Program-made: the position numbers and the translations under genes
Notes under the pieces: model-generated
Told to the model about the DNA's origin: nothing
What the model saw: the letters and a program-made list of their open reading frames with translations, nothing else
The model's database searches: none
Virus record (IMG/VR): IMGVR_UViG_3300042988_001630
Span: 1-20,764 of that record
Length of the DNA stretch: 20,764 nucleotides
Reading direction: 5' to 3' (one strand)
Origin: a virus
Shown here: positions 5,259 through 13,611 of the stretch, piece by piece
Numbering within the stretch: the first letter of the stretch is position 1
How the letters are laid out: each line of letters opens with the position of its first letter

Positions 5259-5699
5259 CTACACCCCCGGTGGGACTACTGAGGCTACGGCTGGCCCTCC
5301 GTCCTTGGGACGCTTGATCTGCATCTGCTGGACAACCCCCGCCGGGAAGCAAACGGTCTTCACGGTGGCGGTGAACTTCTGCGTCTGCCCTGGCGCGAGG
5401 GTGATGGTCGCCGGGGAAATGGTCACGCCCGTCACCTTGTCGTCCACGGTGACGGAGGTGGAAGTGGTGCTGCCGCCCGAAGTCGCCGTGATGGTGATTG
5501 TCACGGGGAGTGAGGTTGAGCACCCGGGGGCGGTGAAGGTGCCATCGGGCGCGATGGTGCCGCCACCGGTGACGGACCACACCACGGGGGCGGCGGAGAG
5601 GACGAACTGGAGCACCTGCCCAGGGGCGGCCACCGCGCTCGTGGGCCGGATGGTCACGCAGGCGGAGAGCAGGAAACCCGCTATGGCAAGGCGTTTCAT
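5259..5699 (-). CDS. Ig-like domain lipoprotein
   Basis: The ATG at 5699 overlaps the endolysin stop (ATGA) and gives 146 residues. The N-terminus is a lipoprotein signal: MKR, a short hydrophobic core and LLSAC with the lipidated Cys at residue 14. Residues 22-85 form a bacterial Ig-like repeat of the BIG type (PGQVLQF, VVWSVTGGGTIAPDGTFTAPG, ITITATSGG). A second repeat begins at about 89 (VTGVTISPATITLAPGQTQ) but lacks the WSV-GGGTI half and ends in an unrelated tail, so it looks truncated. The mature protein would be displayed on a membrane face. Position between endolysin and holin-like genes suggests lysis control or superinfection exclusion, as known phage lipoproteins do; neither is shown by sequence. 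Confidence 0.75.
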   Translation of the reverse strand: MKRLAIAGFLLSACVTIRPTSAVAAPGQVLQFVLSAAPVVWSVTGGGTIAPDGTFTAPGCSTSLPVTITITATSGGSTTSTSVTVDDKVTGVTISPATITLAPGQTQKFTATVKTVCFPAGVVQQMQIKRPKDGGPAVASVVPPGV

Positions 5700-6022
5700 G
5701 CGTGGTCGTCCTTCTTGGGGTCGAACTCCAGGTGGAAGTGGTCTGCCTCCAGGATGAGGTCGTACTGCTCCCCGAGGGAGGCCCGCCCTTCCAGCAGTAG
5801 CTTGAGGTCGATGCCCTCCGTCGTGTTGAAGCGGGAGGCGAGGCGGATGTCGAGAGCGCGCCCCAGGTAGTGCAGGCTGCCGTCCTTGTGCTTGCCGTCC
5901 ATGCAGGAGGTGATGACGGTGGGCACCCCGTGCCGCCAGAACACTTCCGCGAGGATGGTGGCACCGAGCAGCACCTCGGGGGTGATGCCTCCAACGTCCA
6001 CTCCTGGCTTGATGGCAAGCAT
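5696..6022 (-). CDS. M15-type peptidase, endolysin
   Basis: The ATG at 6022 lies just after the tail-fibre stop (6025-6027), and the product has 108 residues. The motif S49-L-H51-Y-L-G-R-A-L-D58 is the S-x-H-x2-G-x-A-x-D zinc signature of the M15/Hedgehog-like peptidase fold. DHFHLEFD at 94-101 supplies the third ligand, H97, with an acidic residue nearby as likely general base. These enzymes cut peptide bonds in peptidoglycan cross-links (L-alanyl-D-glutamate or D-Ala-D-Ala type). The protein is small and has no signal peptide or separate wall-binding domain, so export depends on a holin. Cleavage specificity cannot be read from the sequence. It opens the lysis cassette. Confidence 0.88.
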   Translation of the reverse strand: MLAIKPGVDVGGITPEVLLGATILAEVFWRHGVPTVITSCMDGKHKDGSLHYLGRALDIRLASRFNTTEGIDLKLLLEGRASLGEQYDLILEADHFHLEFDPKKDDHA

Positions 6023-6024
6023 GG

Positions 6025-6906
6025 TCACATCTCGTAGGCGACGACGACCATGCCAGCGTTCGTCACCGTCCCACCGGCTGCGTCCACCTTGTAGCGGAGC
6101 TTGTATTTGATCGACCCCGCCCCTGGCGTGTCGATGAACGAGCCGATGTTGAGCGGCTTCGCCGCGAAGGCTCCGTTCGATCCGGCGAGTGCGTACACGG
6201 TGTAGGCCGCGATTTCCGAGAACGCCCCGCCATCGACACTTCGCGCGATGTAGACATCGGCGTAGCGGTCGCCGGCACCATCGGCCTCCAGGTAGATCGC
6301 GTTGGGCCCTACGGCATCTCCCGGCTGCACGCTGACAATCACCGGGCGGCCCGTGGTGGCTGGCAGCGTGATTTCCGCGCTCAGGTCGTTCACGACAAGC
6401 GAACTGCCCGTGAACACGCCGCGCGCCCCCACCTCCTCGTCCACGGCAGGGAGGTTCGTCCGCAAGATCCCGCTGAGGCCCGCCGAGAACACGGGAGTGG
6501 CCGCGAACGTCGCTACCCCTGTGACCTCCAGGGTTCCATCCACGTTGGCGTCCCCTCGGATGTCGGCGTCGTTGCCGACCACGAGGTCGTTCCTCGTCTC
6601 CACCTGGGTCGTGTTGAGGTGAAGCTGCCACACACCATTCACGGCGTAGCGGTGGTCGAAGGCCCCTACGCGGTAGAGCCCGGAGTTCGGCTCGTTCAGG
6701 AACGAGATGCCCGGAGCGGACACCGTGCCGTCGGCGTTGAGGAACGCGACCAGCATCCCGCCCTTGCCCGTGCGGGAGAGCGAGTCCTGGAGCATGGCAG
6801 CGAGGTCCGCCATGGTCGGGTTGCACCACGCGGTCGTGATGTCCGTGTTCGCCACCACCGGGTTTCCCACGGGGAGCGACACGTTACCGCTGCTGTCACG
6901 GGGCAT
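6025..6906 (-). CDS. Tail fibre / receptor-binding protein candidate
   Basis: The ATG at 6906 overlaps the previous stop by 11 bp; 293 residues. The N-terminus (MPRDSSGNVSLPVGNPVVAN then TTAW) is the short repeat-like opening seen in many tail fibre proteins of short-tailed phages. A segment like PGISFLNEPNSGLYR at about 66-80 and HRYAVNGVWQLHL beyond it are typical fibre-shaft sequences. Residues 104-150 are a beta-rich, glycine/aspartate-containing series (DIRGDANVDGTLEVTG). The C-terminus from about 185 (PGDAVGPNAIYLEADGAG, then SVDGGAFSEIAAYTVYAL) looks like a compact beta domain, likely the receptor-binding tip. There is no chaperone gene or depolymerase motif. Placement after the ejection proteins and before lysis is usual for the fibre. 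Confidence 0.8.
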   Translation of the reverse strand: MPRDSSGNVSLPVGNPVVANTDITTAWCNPTMADLAAMLQDSLSRTGKGGMLVAFLNADGTVSAPGISFLNEPNSGLYRVGAFDHRYAVNGVWQLHLNTTQVETRNDLVVGNDADIRGDANVDGTLEVTGVATFAATPVFSAGLSGILRTNLPAVDEEVGARGVFTGSSLVVNDLSAEITLPATTGRPVIVSVQPGDAVGPNAIYLEADGAGDRYADVYIARSVDGGAFSEIAAYTVYALAGSNGAFAAKPLNIGSFIDTPGAGSIKYKLRYKVDAAGGTVTNAGMVVVAYEM

Positions 6907-9091
6907 TCTTCTTCTCCTTGCGCATCTTCTCGGCTGCGATTTGCTGAACGAGTGCCTGGATGGCGGCAGGCTCGGTGATGTTGTAGCCCGGGACGGTGGA
7001 GGCGCGGAGTGCCTTCGACGCGCGGGTGAGCCCCCGCCCCGTCATGGACGCGCCGTACTTATTGCCTGCGGTGGAGAGAGCTTCCCCGCCGAGAGCGGCC
7101 ACGGCGAGGGGGATGTTCCCCGTGCCCAGGCCAATCGTGCCCATGCCGCCGAAGGCGACTCGGCGTGCCGTGGTGGGGGAGAGCCCCTGGAAACCACCAC
7201 CGCCCGCCTCGGTGTTGGCGGCGGACTTGAGCGGCGTTGCTGCCGTCTTCGTCGCAGAGAAGTCCCGCATGTCACGGTCGAACCACTCGCTGCGCGTGTC
7301 CCCGAGGGCCTCCTTCACCGCTGCTTTCAGCTTTTCGGCGGCGATGCCCGCGATGCGCTGCTTGAGCCGTAGCTCGGGGTTGGCGTCGATGTACGCCTGC
7401 GGGTTGGTGGGGCTGTTCTCAATGCCGGTCTGCCACACGTCCTCATCGAGCCGCTGGATGAGCGCGTGCAGTTCCTCCGGGTTCATGGAGGGGCCGATCT
7501 CGACGTTGGAGCCCACGTGCTTCGGCGGCCCCGGAGGACCAGGGACCTTGCTCGGAGCCCACTCCCCCGCCGCGTCGGTGGCGGTGGGGAAGAGGTGACT
7601 CTGCACCGCCTCCGTGGGCGTACCGGGGTGCGGCACGGCGGGCTCGTGCAGGAGACGCGGGCGAGCCGCCGATCCCTGGTTGGGTCGGAAGTCCTGCGGG
7701 TAGGTGGCGTTCTGATCCGGGGTGAGGGTGCTGTTCCAGTTCGGCTCCACGGGGTGCGTGGGCACCACATCACGTGTCTGCCTTAGCGCGATGTCCTCGG
7801 AGGTGTTGGCAAGCTGCGAGATGTCGGGCTCGCCCACTCGCGGCAGCGCATCCTGGTCACGCAGTAGCTCGCTCGCCGGTCGCTGCGGACGGCCCTCCAG
7901 AGGGGCCATGGGGCGCCGGTAGCCCGGCTCCCCCACGCGCCCCATCTGGCTCGGCACCATCTCCATCGTGACCGCGCCGGTCTTTGGGTCGGTGATGAGG
8001 TTCCCCGTAGGGAGCATGGGCTCGTTCTCGATGCCGGGAGCGCGGCGCGTCACCGCCTTCGCGCCCACACCCTCCTCCGCTCTCCCGACGACCTTGGTGG
8101 GCACGCCAGCGCGCAGCCCCGGCGTACCGGGGTCGCGGATGGTCGTCGAGGTCGCCCCCATCTCCACCTGCCCCGGCTCGTCGTACTGGAGGTGGGAAGC
8201 GGTTTCCCGCGCCTTCATGTATTCGTCGTAGATGCGCTGCGCGGTGGTGCGGGCGTTCACGGGGGTCTTGGGCGAAACCGCGCGCTCGGCCCGCGTGTCC
8301 ATCGCTTCCGCAGCGGCAGCCGCCTCGTCGAGCAGGTCCTTCACCTGCACGCTGCGCGGGTTGCGGGTGGTCGCCTCGTCCACCGTCTGACCGATGGCAG
8401 CGCCCATCTCGCTGAGCGCCGTGTGCGCGCGGGCGTTCTTGCCCCGGGACTTCGCGAAGATGGGGAGCACCCGCTCACCCGTGGAGGGGATGGTGAGGTC
8501 ACGCACCACGCGCCCTGCGTCGAGAGCTACGTCGCCGCCGGGGGTGGAGAGCTTCTCTCGGAGAGTCTGGATGTCCGCATCAGAGGCGTGCAGCGCCTTC
8601 GTCATGTACCGCGCGCCGCTCCGCTCGGCGGCGTCGGCGGCCTTGCCGAAGATGGGCTTGTTGAAACTCACGGCGGAGGTGAGCCCAGGCTTGCCCACGT
8701 TGAGCGGGGTGTGAACGCCGAGCCCGAGGTAGGGGGCCTCTTCCCTCCACCTGCGGTCCCCTTCCGCGAGGTAGGCGTCCTCACTCTGCGTGAGATCCGG
8801 CATCCCCTCGGAGGCGGCAATCCGCCGCCGCTCCGTGTCGTAGTCACCGCGCCCGGGGAGCATGCTCATCAGCTTCGCGCCACCTGCACGGACAAGCTCC
8901 CCGTAGGGGGTGGTGGGCTGCCCCGCCACCATCATGCCGATGCGCTCCAGCGTCGAGGGGTCGCCGGGCTTGCCGGAGATGACTCCCAGGGCCTTGTTGA
9001 AGAGCCCCGGGGGACGCTTGTCGGGGCCCGGGAGGTCGCTCGCGGGGACCAATTCGGTGGGCAGGTCGTCCTGTGGCACGTACTCAGGCAT
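6896..9091 (-). CDS. Large internal virion (ejection) protein candidate
   Basis: The ATG at 9091 follows a GAGGG site; 731 residues. The first 300 residues are helix-rich and charged (DAYLAEGDRRWREE, DEAAAAAEAMDTRAERA). About 330-550 is proline-rich and probably disordered (PRLLHEPAVPHPGTPTEA, VPGPPGPPKHVG). A C-terminal part from about 645 is glycine/alanine-rich (VAFGGMGTIGLGTGNIPLAV), a pattern seen in phage proteins that enter membranes. The position between structural genes and the fibre matches the DNA-ejection protein slot of short-tailed phages. I see no lysozyme or transglycosylase motif, so it may not cut peptidoglycan. The family is not recognised; the ejection role is inferred from position, size and composition. 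Confidence 0.65.
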   Translation of the reverse strand: MPEYVPQDDLPTELVPASDLPGPDKRPPGLFNKALGVISGKPGDPSTLERIGMMVAGQPTTPYGELVRAGGAKLMSMLPGRGDYDTERRRIAASEGMPDLTQSEDAYLAEGDRRWREEAPYLGLGVHTPLNVGKPGLTSAVSFNKPIFGKAADAAERSGARYMTKALHASDADIQTLREKLSTPGGDVALDAGRVVRDLTIPSTGERVLPIFAKSRGKNARAHTALSEMGAAIGQTVDEATTRNPRSVQVKDLLDEAAAAAEAMDTRAERAVSPKTPVNARTTAQRIYDEYMKARETASHLQYDEPGQVEMGATSTTIRDPGTPGLRAGVPTKVVGRAEEGVGAKAVTRRAPGIENEPMLPTGNLITDPKTGAVTMEMVPSQMGRVGEPGYRRPMAPLEGRPQRPASELLRDQDALPRVGEPDISQLANTSEDIALRQTRDVVPTHPVEPNWNSTLTPDQNATYPQDFRPNQGSAARPRLLHEPAVPHPGTPTEAVQSHLFPTATDAAGEWAPSKVPGPPGPPKHVGSNVEIGPSMNPEELHALIQRLDEDVWQTGIENSPTNPQAYIDANPELRLKQRIAGIAAEKLKAAVKEALGDTRSEWFDRDMRDFSATKTAATPLKSAANTEAGGGGFQGLSPTTARRVAFGGMGTIGLGTGNIPLAVAALGGEALSTAGNKYGASMTGRGLTRASKALRASTVPGYNITEPAAIQALVQQIAAEKMRKEKKNAP

Positions 9092-9097
9092 GGTCCC

Positions 9098-10054
9098 TCA
9101 CTTCACGTAGACGGCCTTGCCGTCCGCGCCCATCACGGCCCACCGACCGCTCTTCGTCTTGAACGCGCCCTGCACCGGCGGTGCATCCGCCCCGGCAACC
9201 TCCCCGGAACCGATGGAGGGCCCCTTGTCGAAGTCCTTGAGGGACGAGCCACCGCCCCGCTCGTGGAACATGGAGATGGCCTCTCCGGGGTACTTTGCGC
9301 GGAAGTCCTTGTAGGCGGTGCGCAGTTCCCTTTCGAGCTGCGACGTACCCGAACGGAACTGGTCCACCGTGGCCTTGTCCCCGAGCCCGCGAGCGATGAG
9401 CTGATTCTCCATCTCCTGCTTCGTCACGGCCTTGCCCGACCGCATGTAGAGGAGCGCGGTGAGCAGGCGCATGGCTGCCTGCCGGGTATCGACGCCCTCC
9501 TGGGAGAGCGCGAAGTTGGGGAGGTAGCCCTCCAGCGGGCCGGTGCCAGGGATGTCTCGCTTCTGCGCCATCTTCTGCAAGTACGCGAGGTCATCGGGCA
9601 TGGCCGCGATGTCCTTCGTGTCGGCGGCGAACTTCTGCACCCATCCCTCGGTCTTCGCGTCCCGCGCCGCGCCCTTGCGGTCCCCCGCCGCCTGCGCGGC
9701 GAGGGTGGCGGCGAACATGCGCCCCTCCAGGCCCGCGTCCGCGCCGTACATCCTGGCGTTGGCGTCGATGAGCGCCTTCTGGAGCGCGTTCTCGTTCCTG
9801 GAGGCGGCTAGACTCTGCGTGAGATTGCGCTTCTCCTCCCCGAACTGGGCCCGCGCCTTGGAGGCGTCGAGGAGCGTCTTCTGGTCCTCGGAGGCGTCGT
9901 CGGCGGTCATCTTGCCGAGCCCGGGGAGCCCGCCCCCCGCGACGGCACCGAGCGCACCCATGCCGCGCTGGCCCCGGATGCGGGAGGCCATGGCCTGCGC
10001 GGTCTCCTGCGCGTCCGGCCCGCTTCCCATGATGAGGTCGTAGATGTTCGGCAT
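9098..10054 (-). CDS. Putative internal virion protein
   Basis: The ATG at 10054 is chosen over the longer ATG at 10078, because it follows GGGGAAG and lies just beyond the previous stop (10057-10059); the product has 318 residues. An Ala/Gly-rich opening (MGALGAVAGGGLPGLGK) is followed by long alanine-rich helices (KARAQFGEEKRNLTQSL, DANARMYGADAGLEGRMFAA) and an amphipathic middle. The end has a short strand-like motif KTKSGRWAVMGADGKAVYVK. No catalytic motif is visible. It sits in the ejection-protein slot, so a role inside the head and in DNA passage is likely, but the family is unrecognised. The C-terminal motif resembles short terminal modules seen in several phage structural proteins. 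Confidence 0.6.
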   Translation of the reverse strand: MPNIYDLIMGSGPDAQETAQAMASRIRGQRGMGALGAVAGGGLPGLGKMTADDASEDQKTLLDASKARAQFGEEKRNLTQSLAASRNENALQKALIDANARMYGADAGLEGRMFAATLAAQAAGDRKGAARDAKTEGWVQKFAADTKDIAAMPDDLAYLQKMAQKRDIPGTGPLEGYLPNFALSQEGVDTRQAAMRLLTALLYMRSGKAVTKQEMENQLIARGLGDKATVDQFRSGTSQLERELRTAYKDFRAKYPGEAISMFHERGGGSSLKDFDKGPSIGSGEVAGADAPPVQGAFKTKSGRWAVMGADGKAVYVK

Positions 10055-10056
10055 GG

Positions 10057-10668
10057 CTACTTCCCCGGGAGCGGCCACACGCCGCCCTGCTTGTAGCCCC
10101 GGAAGGGCGAGCGGAGTGGGGCGTACTGGTTCGGGTTGGGGCTCGAATTTTCCGGCGGGCCGAGGGGCGGCACCACGGGCTTTTTCGGCGCGGCGCGGAC
10201 GGGGGCGTTCTCGTGAGAGAGTTCACCCTCCGGGATGAAGTCGGTCTTCCCCACCCCGTACTCGACGGGGGTGGAGCCGACGAACGCGCGCTCCTCGTCG
10301 GTCATGGGGTGCGGGGACATCATCGGGTCCGGGGGAGCCGCCTCGGCCTGCCGCCGCGCGAGGTCTGCCATGAGCGCGGAGGTGTTGATGTCCTTCTTCC
10401 GCAGAATGCCTGCCTGGAGCTGCGCGAGAGCCTTCTGCTCGTCCTGCCCGCCACGGATGCGCTCGATGGTGGAGGAAGCGACCCCGAGGACGGAGGGCGC
10501 GATGTATTGGTCACGCACCGTGAGCCCTGCGGGCATCGCGGTTTCGCGCGCCTTCTGAGCCTGGGCGTACTGGAGCTTCTGGAGCGCGGCATCCTCGTTG
10601 ATACCGAAATACTCCGCCGCCATCTGCACCAGTTCGGGAGTGATCTCTTCGAGTCCTGTGCGTGCCAT
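10057..10668 (-). CDS. Hypothetical virion-region protein, 203 aa
   Basis: The ATG at 10668 has TAGGAC upstream and lies 9 bp after the previous stop. Residues 1-110 are helical and alanine/glutamine-rich (ALQKLQYAQAQKARETA, QDEQKALAQLQAGIL), and residues 110-203 are proline-rich and low in complexity (PPDPMMSPHPM, KKPVVPPLGPPENSSPNPN). A helix-forming head with a disordered tail fits small internal virion proteins of podoviruses. I do not recognise a family and see no catalytic residues. Its coupled position between two structural-type genes implies virion function. Confidence 0.55.
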   Translation of the reverse strand: MARTGLEEITPELVQMAAEYFGINEDAALQKLQYAQAQKARETAMPAGLTVRDQYIAPSVLGVASSTIERIRGGQDEQKALAQLQAGILRKKDINTSALMADLARRQAEAAPPDPMMSPHPMTDEERAFVGSTPVEYGVGKTDFIPEGELSHENAPVRAAPKKPVVPPLGPPENSSPNPNQYAPLRSPFRGYKQGGVWPLPGK

Positions 10669-10677
10669 GGTGCCGTC

Positions 10678-11421
10678 CTAACTGTGCCCCGCCATCGGGT
10701 CGCCGGTGCCGAAGTAGTTGTCGGGCGGCTTGCTCCCACCCTTCTTGCTGCCGAGGCTCCCGCCGACTGCCCCGCCGAGCGGCCCGCCGAACACGGTGCC
10801 GCCCAGACTTCCGAGCCCGCCCATCGTCTGCCCCTTCTTGCCCTGGTTTGCGGAGGTGGCGTCCTTGCCCGCCTCGTACTGGGCCTGTGCCGCCGCGAGC
10901 CCTGCGTTGGGGTTGCCCTTGGGGAGCATGGCGAGCATCGCCGCGCCCTGCTCGAACGGCTGACGCATCTGCGCCATCTGGGTCGTCTGCGTCTCGTTGC
11001 CCTGCCGGATGGCATTCGCCATGAGGCTGTTCATCTGGTCGGTCTGGTTGCGCTGCATGTTGCCGAGCCCGGTCTGATACGCCTGCTGACCGGGGTCGAG
11101 GCCCATGTTGGCCGCGCCGGAGGTGAACCGCTGCTGCTCCTGCGCCTGGAGCGGCTGGAGCCGCGAGAGCCCCTGGTTGTAGTTCGACGTGATGGCAGCG
11201 TCGCGGGCCTGGGTCGGGTCGTAGTTCGCCGCCTTCTCCATGCCGCCCGAAGCACCGCTCCACGCCCCTGCCATGGGGCCGGAGAACTGCGAGGTGAGCG
11301 CGCCGTTGTTCCAGGTCGAGGACCCGGCGGGGCCACTCTGGTTCACCATCGCGGCCTTGGAGAAGTCCGGCGCGGGAGTGCTCGCGCCCTTCTTCCCGCC
11401 ACCACCACCCTTGCCACCCAT
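10678..11421 (-). CDS. Gly-rich internal virion protein candidate
   Basis: The ATG at 11421 lies two bases after the acetyltransferase stop; 247 residues. It opens with MGGKGGGGGKKG, then a glutamine/alanine-rich helical body (RLQPLQAQEQQRF, NQTDQMNSLMANAIRQ), and ends with a glycine-rich hydrophobic stretch (GLGSLGGTVFGGPLGGAVGG) before a polar tail. That glycine-zipper-like segment is typical of small ejection proteins that insert into membranes, such as T7 gp14-like proteins in general layout. No enzyme motifs are seen. Position just downstream of the tail genes supports an internal core or ejection role. Confidence 0.62.
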   Translation of the reverse strand: MGGKGGGGGKKGASTPAPDFSKAAMVNQSGPAGSSTWNNGALTSQFSGPMAGAWSGASGGMEKAANYDPTQARDAAITSNYNQGLSRLQPLQAQEQQRFTSGAANMGLDPGQQAYQTGLGNMQRNQTDQMNSLMANAIRQGNETQTTQMAQMRQPFEQGAAMLAMLPKGNPNAGLAAAQAQYEAGKDATSANQGKKGQTMGGLGSLGGTVFGGPLGGAVGGSLGSKKGGSKPPDNYFGTGDPMAGHS

Positions 11422-11422
11422 G

Positions 11423-11848
11423 CTAGGCCGCCTTTCTGAACTGCGCCGGAATCCACCGGCAGTCTTCCCGGCGCATCTCGTAGAGGAGCATGTCCTCCCC
11501 TACGGCGATGCCGTCCTTGATGCGGTACACGAGCCGGAACCCCACGTGCTCGGTCAATCTCACGCTGCGTGAGTTCGTCGCTCGCACGGTGCAGAGAGCG
11601 ATTCCCTTGTTCGCCTGGATGAACGGGTACTCGAAACCGGCCCGCACGAGGCTGCGGAAGCAGGCGGGGTTCTCCAGGGCAATCGACATCACGACCGAGT
11701 TGTCGGTCCACGAGTCGTAGCCCATCATGCCGTGGATGCGCCCATCGGCCCCGATGGCTTCGATGGCCTTGAACCCGGCGGTGGCGGTCACGCCCGCACG
11801 CTCGATGATCCAGGGGAAGTGCATCCAGGGGGCGGCCCCGATGATCAC
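11423..11848 (-). CDS. GNAT-family N-acetyltransferase
   Basis: The GTG at 11848 overlaps the tail nozzle stop (GTGA) and follows AGGGGGG, giving 141 residues; an ATG at 11824 is an alternative giving 133. The frame is open far upstream, but that part is another gene. The C-terminal half has the GNAT signature: ALCTVRATNSRSVRLTEHVGFRLVYR, with the N-x2-S-x-R-L-x-E-x2-GFR pattern of motif A/B for acetyl-CoA binding, and a final strand LLYEMRR. Such genes recur among phage tail genes, where the substrate is mostly unknown. It could modify a host or virion protein. Short but complete. Confidence 0.8.
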   Translation of the reverse strand: MIIGAAPWMHFPWIIERAGVTATAGFKAIEAIGADGRIHGMMGYDSWTDNSVVMSIALENPACFRSLVRAGFEYPFIQANKGIALCTVRATNSRSVRLTEHVGFRLVYRIKDGIAVGEDMLLYEMRREDCRWIPAQFRKAA

Positions 11849-13611
11849 AGGATGCCCCCCTGGTCGATGACCACGTCGAACCCCACGAAGGTCGTGTTGG
11901 TCGTGGCCGACCCGAGCAGGATCACCGCCGCGTGCGTGCCCATGCCCGCCGCACCGTGGTAGTGCCCCGCCTTGTCGATACCGTCGTCCCAATGATTCAC
12001 GTTCCAGACGCCCGTGTTCCACACGGAAGTCTCCATGAGGTCCGCCGGGACGCTCATGGAGGGCACGGCAGAGATGTCGAAGTCCCACCGGCTCTCCACC
12101 GAGTAGCCCGGGTTCGTCCCGTCCGTCATGAAGAACGGGCGAATCATGTGGATGCGCTTCTTCTGGGAGCTGCCGAGCCCCTGGAACGAGGTGAGGAGCG
12201 AGAACTCGATCTCCCACATGGTCGAGTGGTCGAGCGTGTCGCCGTCCACGTAGCCCTCGTTCACGCACACGCGGGAATCGGCGGTGCCGAAGTAGAGCTT
12301 GCCCCGCCATGTTTCCATGGTGGTCATGGGGATGCCGATGAGACGCGACCACCCCTTCGATGCCATGCTCATCGCGAGCACTTCCTGCACCTTGGCAGGC
12401 GAGGCAGGCACCGAGATGTAAAGCATGTTGTCGGTGGGGTGCATGTTGATTTCCCACCCGCCGAGATCGCCGCGCTCCGTCATCAGGACGTTGAAGAGGT
12501 TGGCAATCTTCGCCGTCGCGTAGATGTTCGGGTCGCGGATCATGTAGCCCGCGACGAGTTTCGAGAGCGGCACGCAGCCGATGAGCGCGAGGATGAAGAG
12601 GTCGCCGCCGAACGCGGAGGCAATCTTCCGCCCCGGCGGCACCGGCCCCACCCACCACACGCCCTTGAGCCCGAACTCCCCTGGAATCGCGGGGTCGGTG
12701 CCGGTGTAGATGACCACATCCCCGGAGGAAGAGATGCCGACGAGATGGTCGTCGATGCCCTGGCCTCCATCGACGGTCCAGTTCCACAGGCCGACGAGGT
12801 TCCCGCCGTACTTGAAGCGGGAGCCGAAGTTCACCGAGCCGCCAGCCTGCACATCGTTGTTGTCGATGATGCCCGCAAACTGCCCCACGGGTAGGTAAAA
12901 GGCGGTGGCGGAGTTCGCCGTCGCGAACCACAGGCGGTTCTTCCACGACATCACGTACCGGAAAGTCGTGGGGTCCGCGCCCTTGATGGTGCTCCCGTCC
13001 GTGCCGCTGCCCTCCAGGACCTTCGTCCAGGCGTTCGTGCTCTCGCGGTAGAGGTAGTAGCCGTTCGTCTCGTCGCAGTAGGCGAACATGTGCTCGCCCG
13101 CGACGTTCGTGAAGGCGGTGCCGACGCCCTTGCCGGAAGTGAGGTCCTGCACCGCGAACGTGTGCATGAGCGACGGCGCGGCGGAGGAGACGGATACGTC
13201 GTAGATGCCCTCTCGCGTGCAGGCGAAGAGCCGGTCCTGCAACCCCTTGTCGTTCGAGCCCGCGAAGGAGAGCAGCGTGCGCACGCCCGGGTTGCTGATG
13301 CCCGTCCAAGCGCCGATGCGCGCTCCGCCGAGCGTGCCGCAGAGGTAGAACATGAGCGGCGAGCAGTCCTGGTAGAGATCCGGGATGGGCGTGCTCACGC
13401 CCACGTTGGTCACGTGCTCGTGCCACCCCGACCGCACCCGAAGGCCGTACTGGAACGGGATGAGGTTGAAGAGGTAGAGGCAGTCCTTCGCGTCCATGGA
13501 GGACGCGGGCGACACCGTGTTGATGCCCCCCACGGGGGCGGTGAGGTGAAATGCCTTCGACCGCTGCTTCTGCGGGGTACCCAGTTGGCGCGTGAACGGG
13601 AGAAAGCGCAT
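11845..13611 (-). CDS. Tail nozzle / DNA stabilisation protein (tubular protein B-like)
   Basis: The ATG at 13611 abuts the adaptor stop (TAGATG); 588 residues. The N-terminus has the recurring FLPF-RQLG opening and APVGGINTVSP followed by NLIPFQYGLRVRSGW. This is the layout of phage tail nozzle or stabilisation proteins (tubular tail protein B of T7-like virions, gp10-like stabilisers in P22-like). The rest is beta-rich with repeating W, Y and G residues (VMSWKNRLWFAT, LVGLWNWTVDGGQG, VWWVGPVPPG), consistent with a propeller-type fold. It would cap the adaptor ring and seal packaged DNA. The name is by family layout, not by a specific phage match. Confidence 0.82.
   Translation of the reverse strand: MRFLPFTRQLGTPQKQRSKAFHLTAPVGGINTVSPASSMDAKDCLYLFNLIPFQYGLRVRSGWHEHVTNVGVSTPIPDLYQDCSPLMFYLCGTLGGARIGAWTGISNPGVRTLLSFAGSNDKGLQDRLFACTREGIYDVSVSSAAPSLMHTFAVQDLTSGKGVGTAFTNVAGEHMFAYCDETNGYYLYRESTNAWTKVLEGSGTDGSTIKGADPTTFRYVMSWKNRLWFATANSATAFYLPVGQFAGIIDNNDVQAGGSVNFGSRFKYGGNLVGLWNWTVDGGQGIDDHLVGISSSGDVVIYTGTDPAIPGEFGLKGVWWVGPVPPGRKIASAFGGDLFILALIGCVPLSKLVAGYMIRDPNIYATAKIANLFNVLMTERGDLGGWEINMHPTDNMLYISVPASPAKVQEVLAMSMASKGWSRLIGIPMTTMETWRGKLYFGTADSRVCVNEGYVDGDTLDHSTMWEIEFSLLTSFQGLGSSQKKRIHMIRPFFMTDGTNPGYSVESRWDFDISAVPSMSVPADLMETSVWNTGVWNVNHWDDGIDKAGHYHGAAGMGTHAAVILLGSATTNTTFVGFDVVIDQGGIL

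Noticed and set aside
6025-6906. Diversity-generating retroelement acting on the tail fibre
   Set aside because: No reverse transcriptase and no repeat of the fibre's 3' end elsewhere in the window.
8192-9811. Long + strand open frame (539 codons) opposite the ejection-protein genes
   Set aside because: Composition is rich in R, G, H and L with no domain or ribosome site, as expected for a shadow of G+C-rich coding on the other strand.
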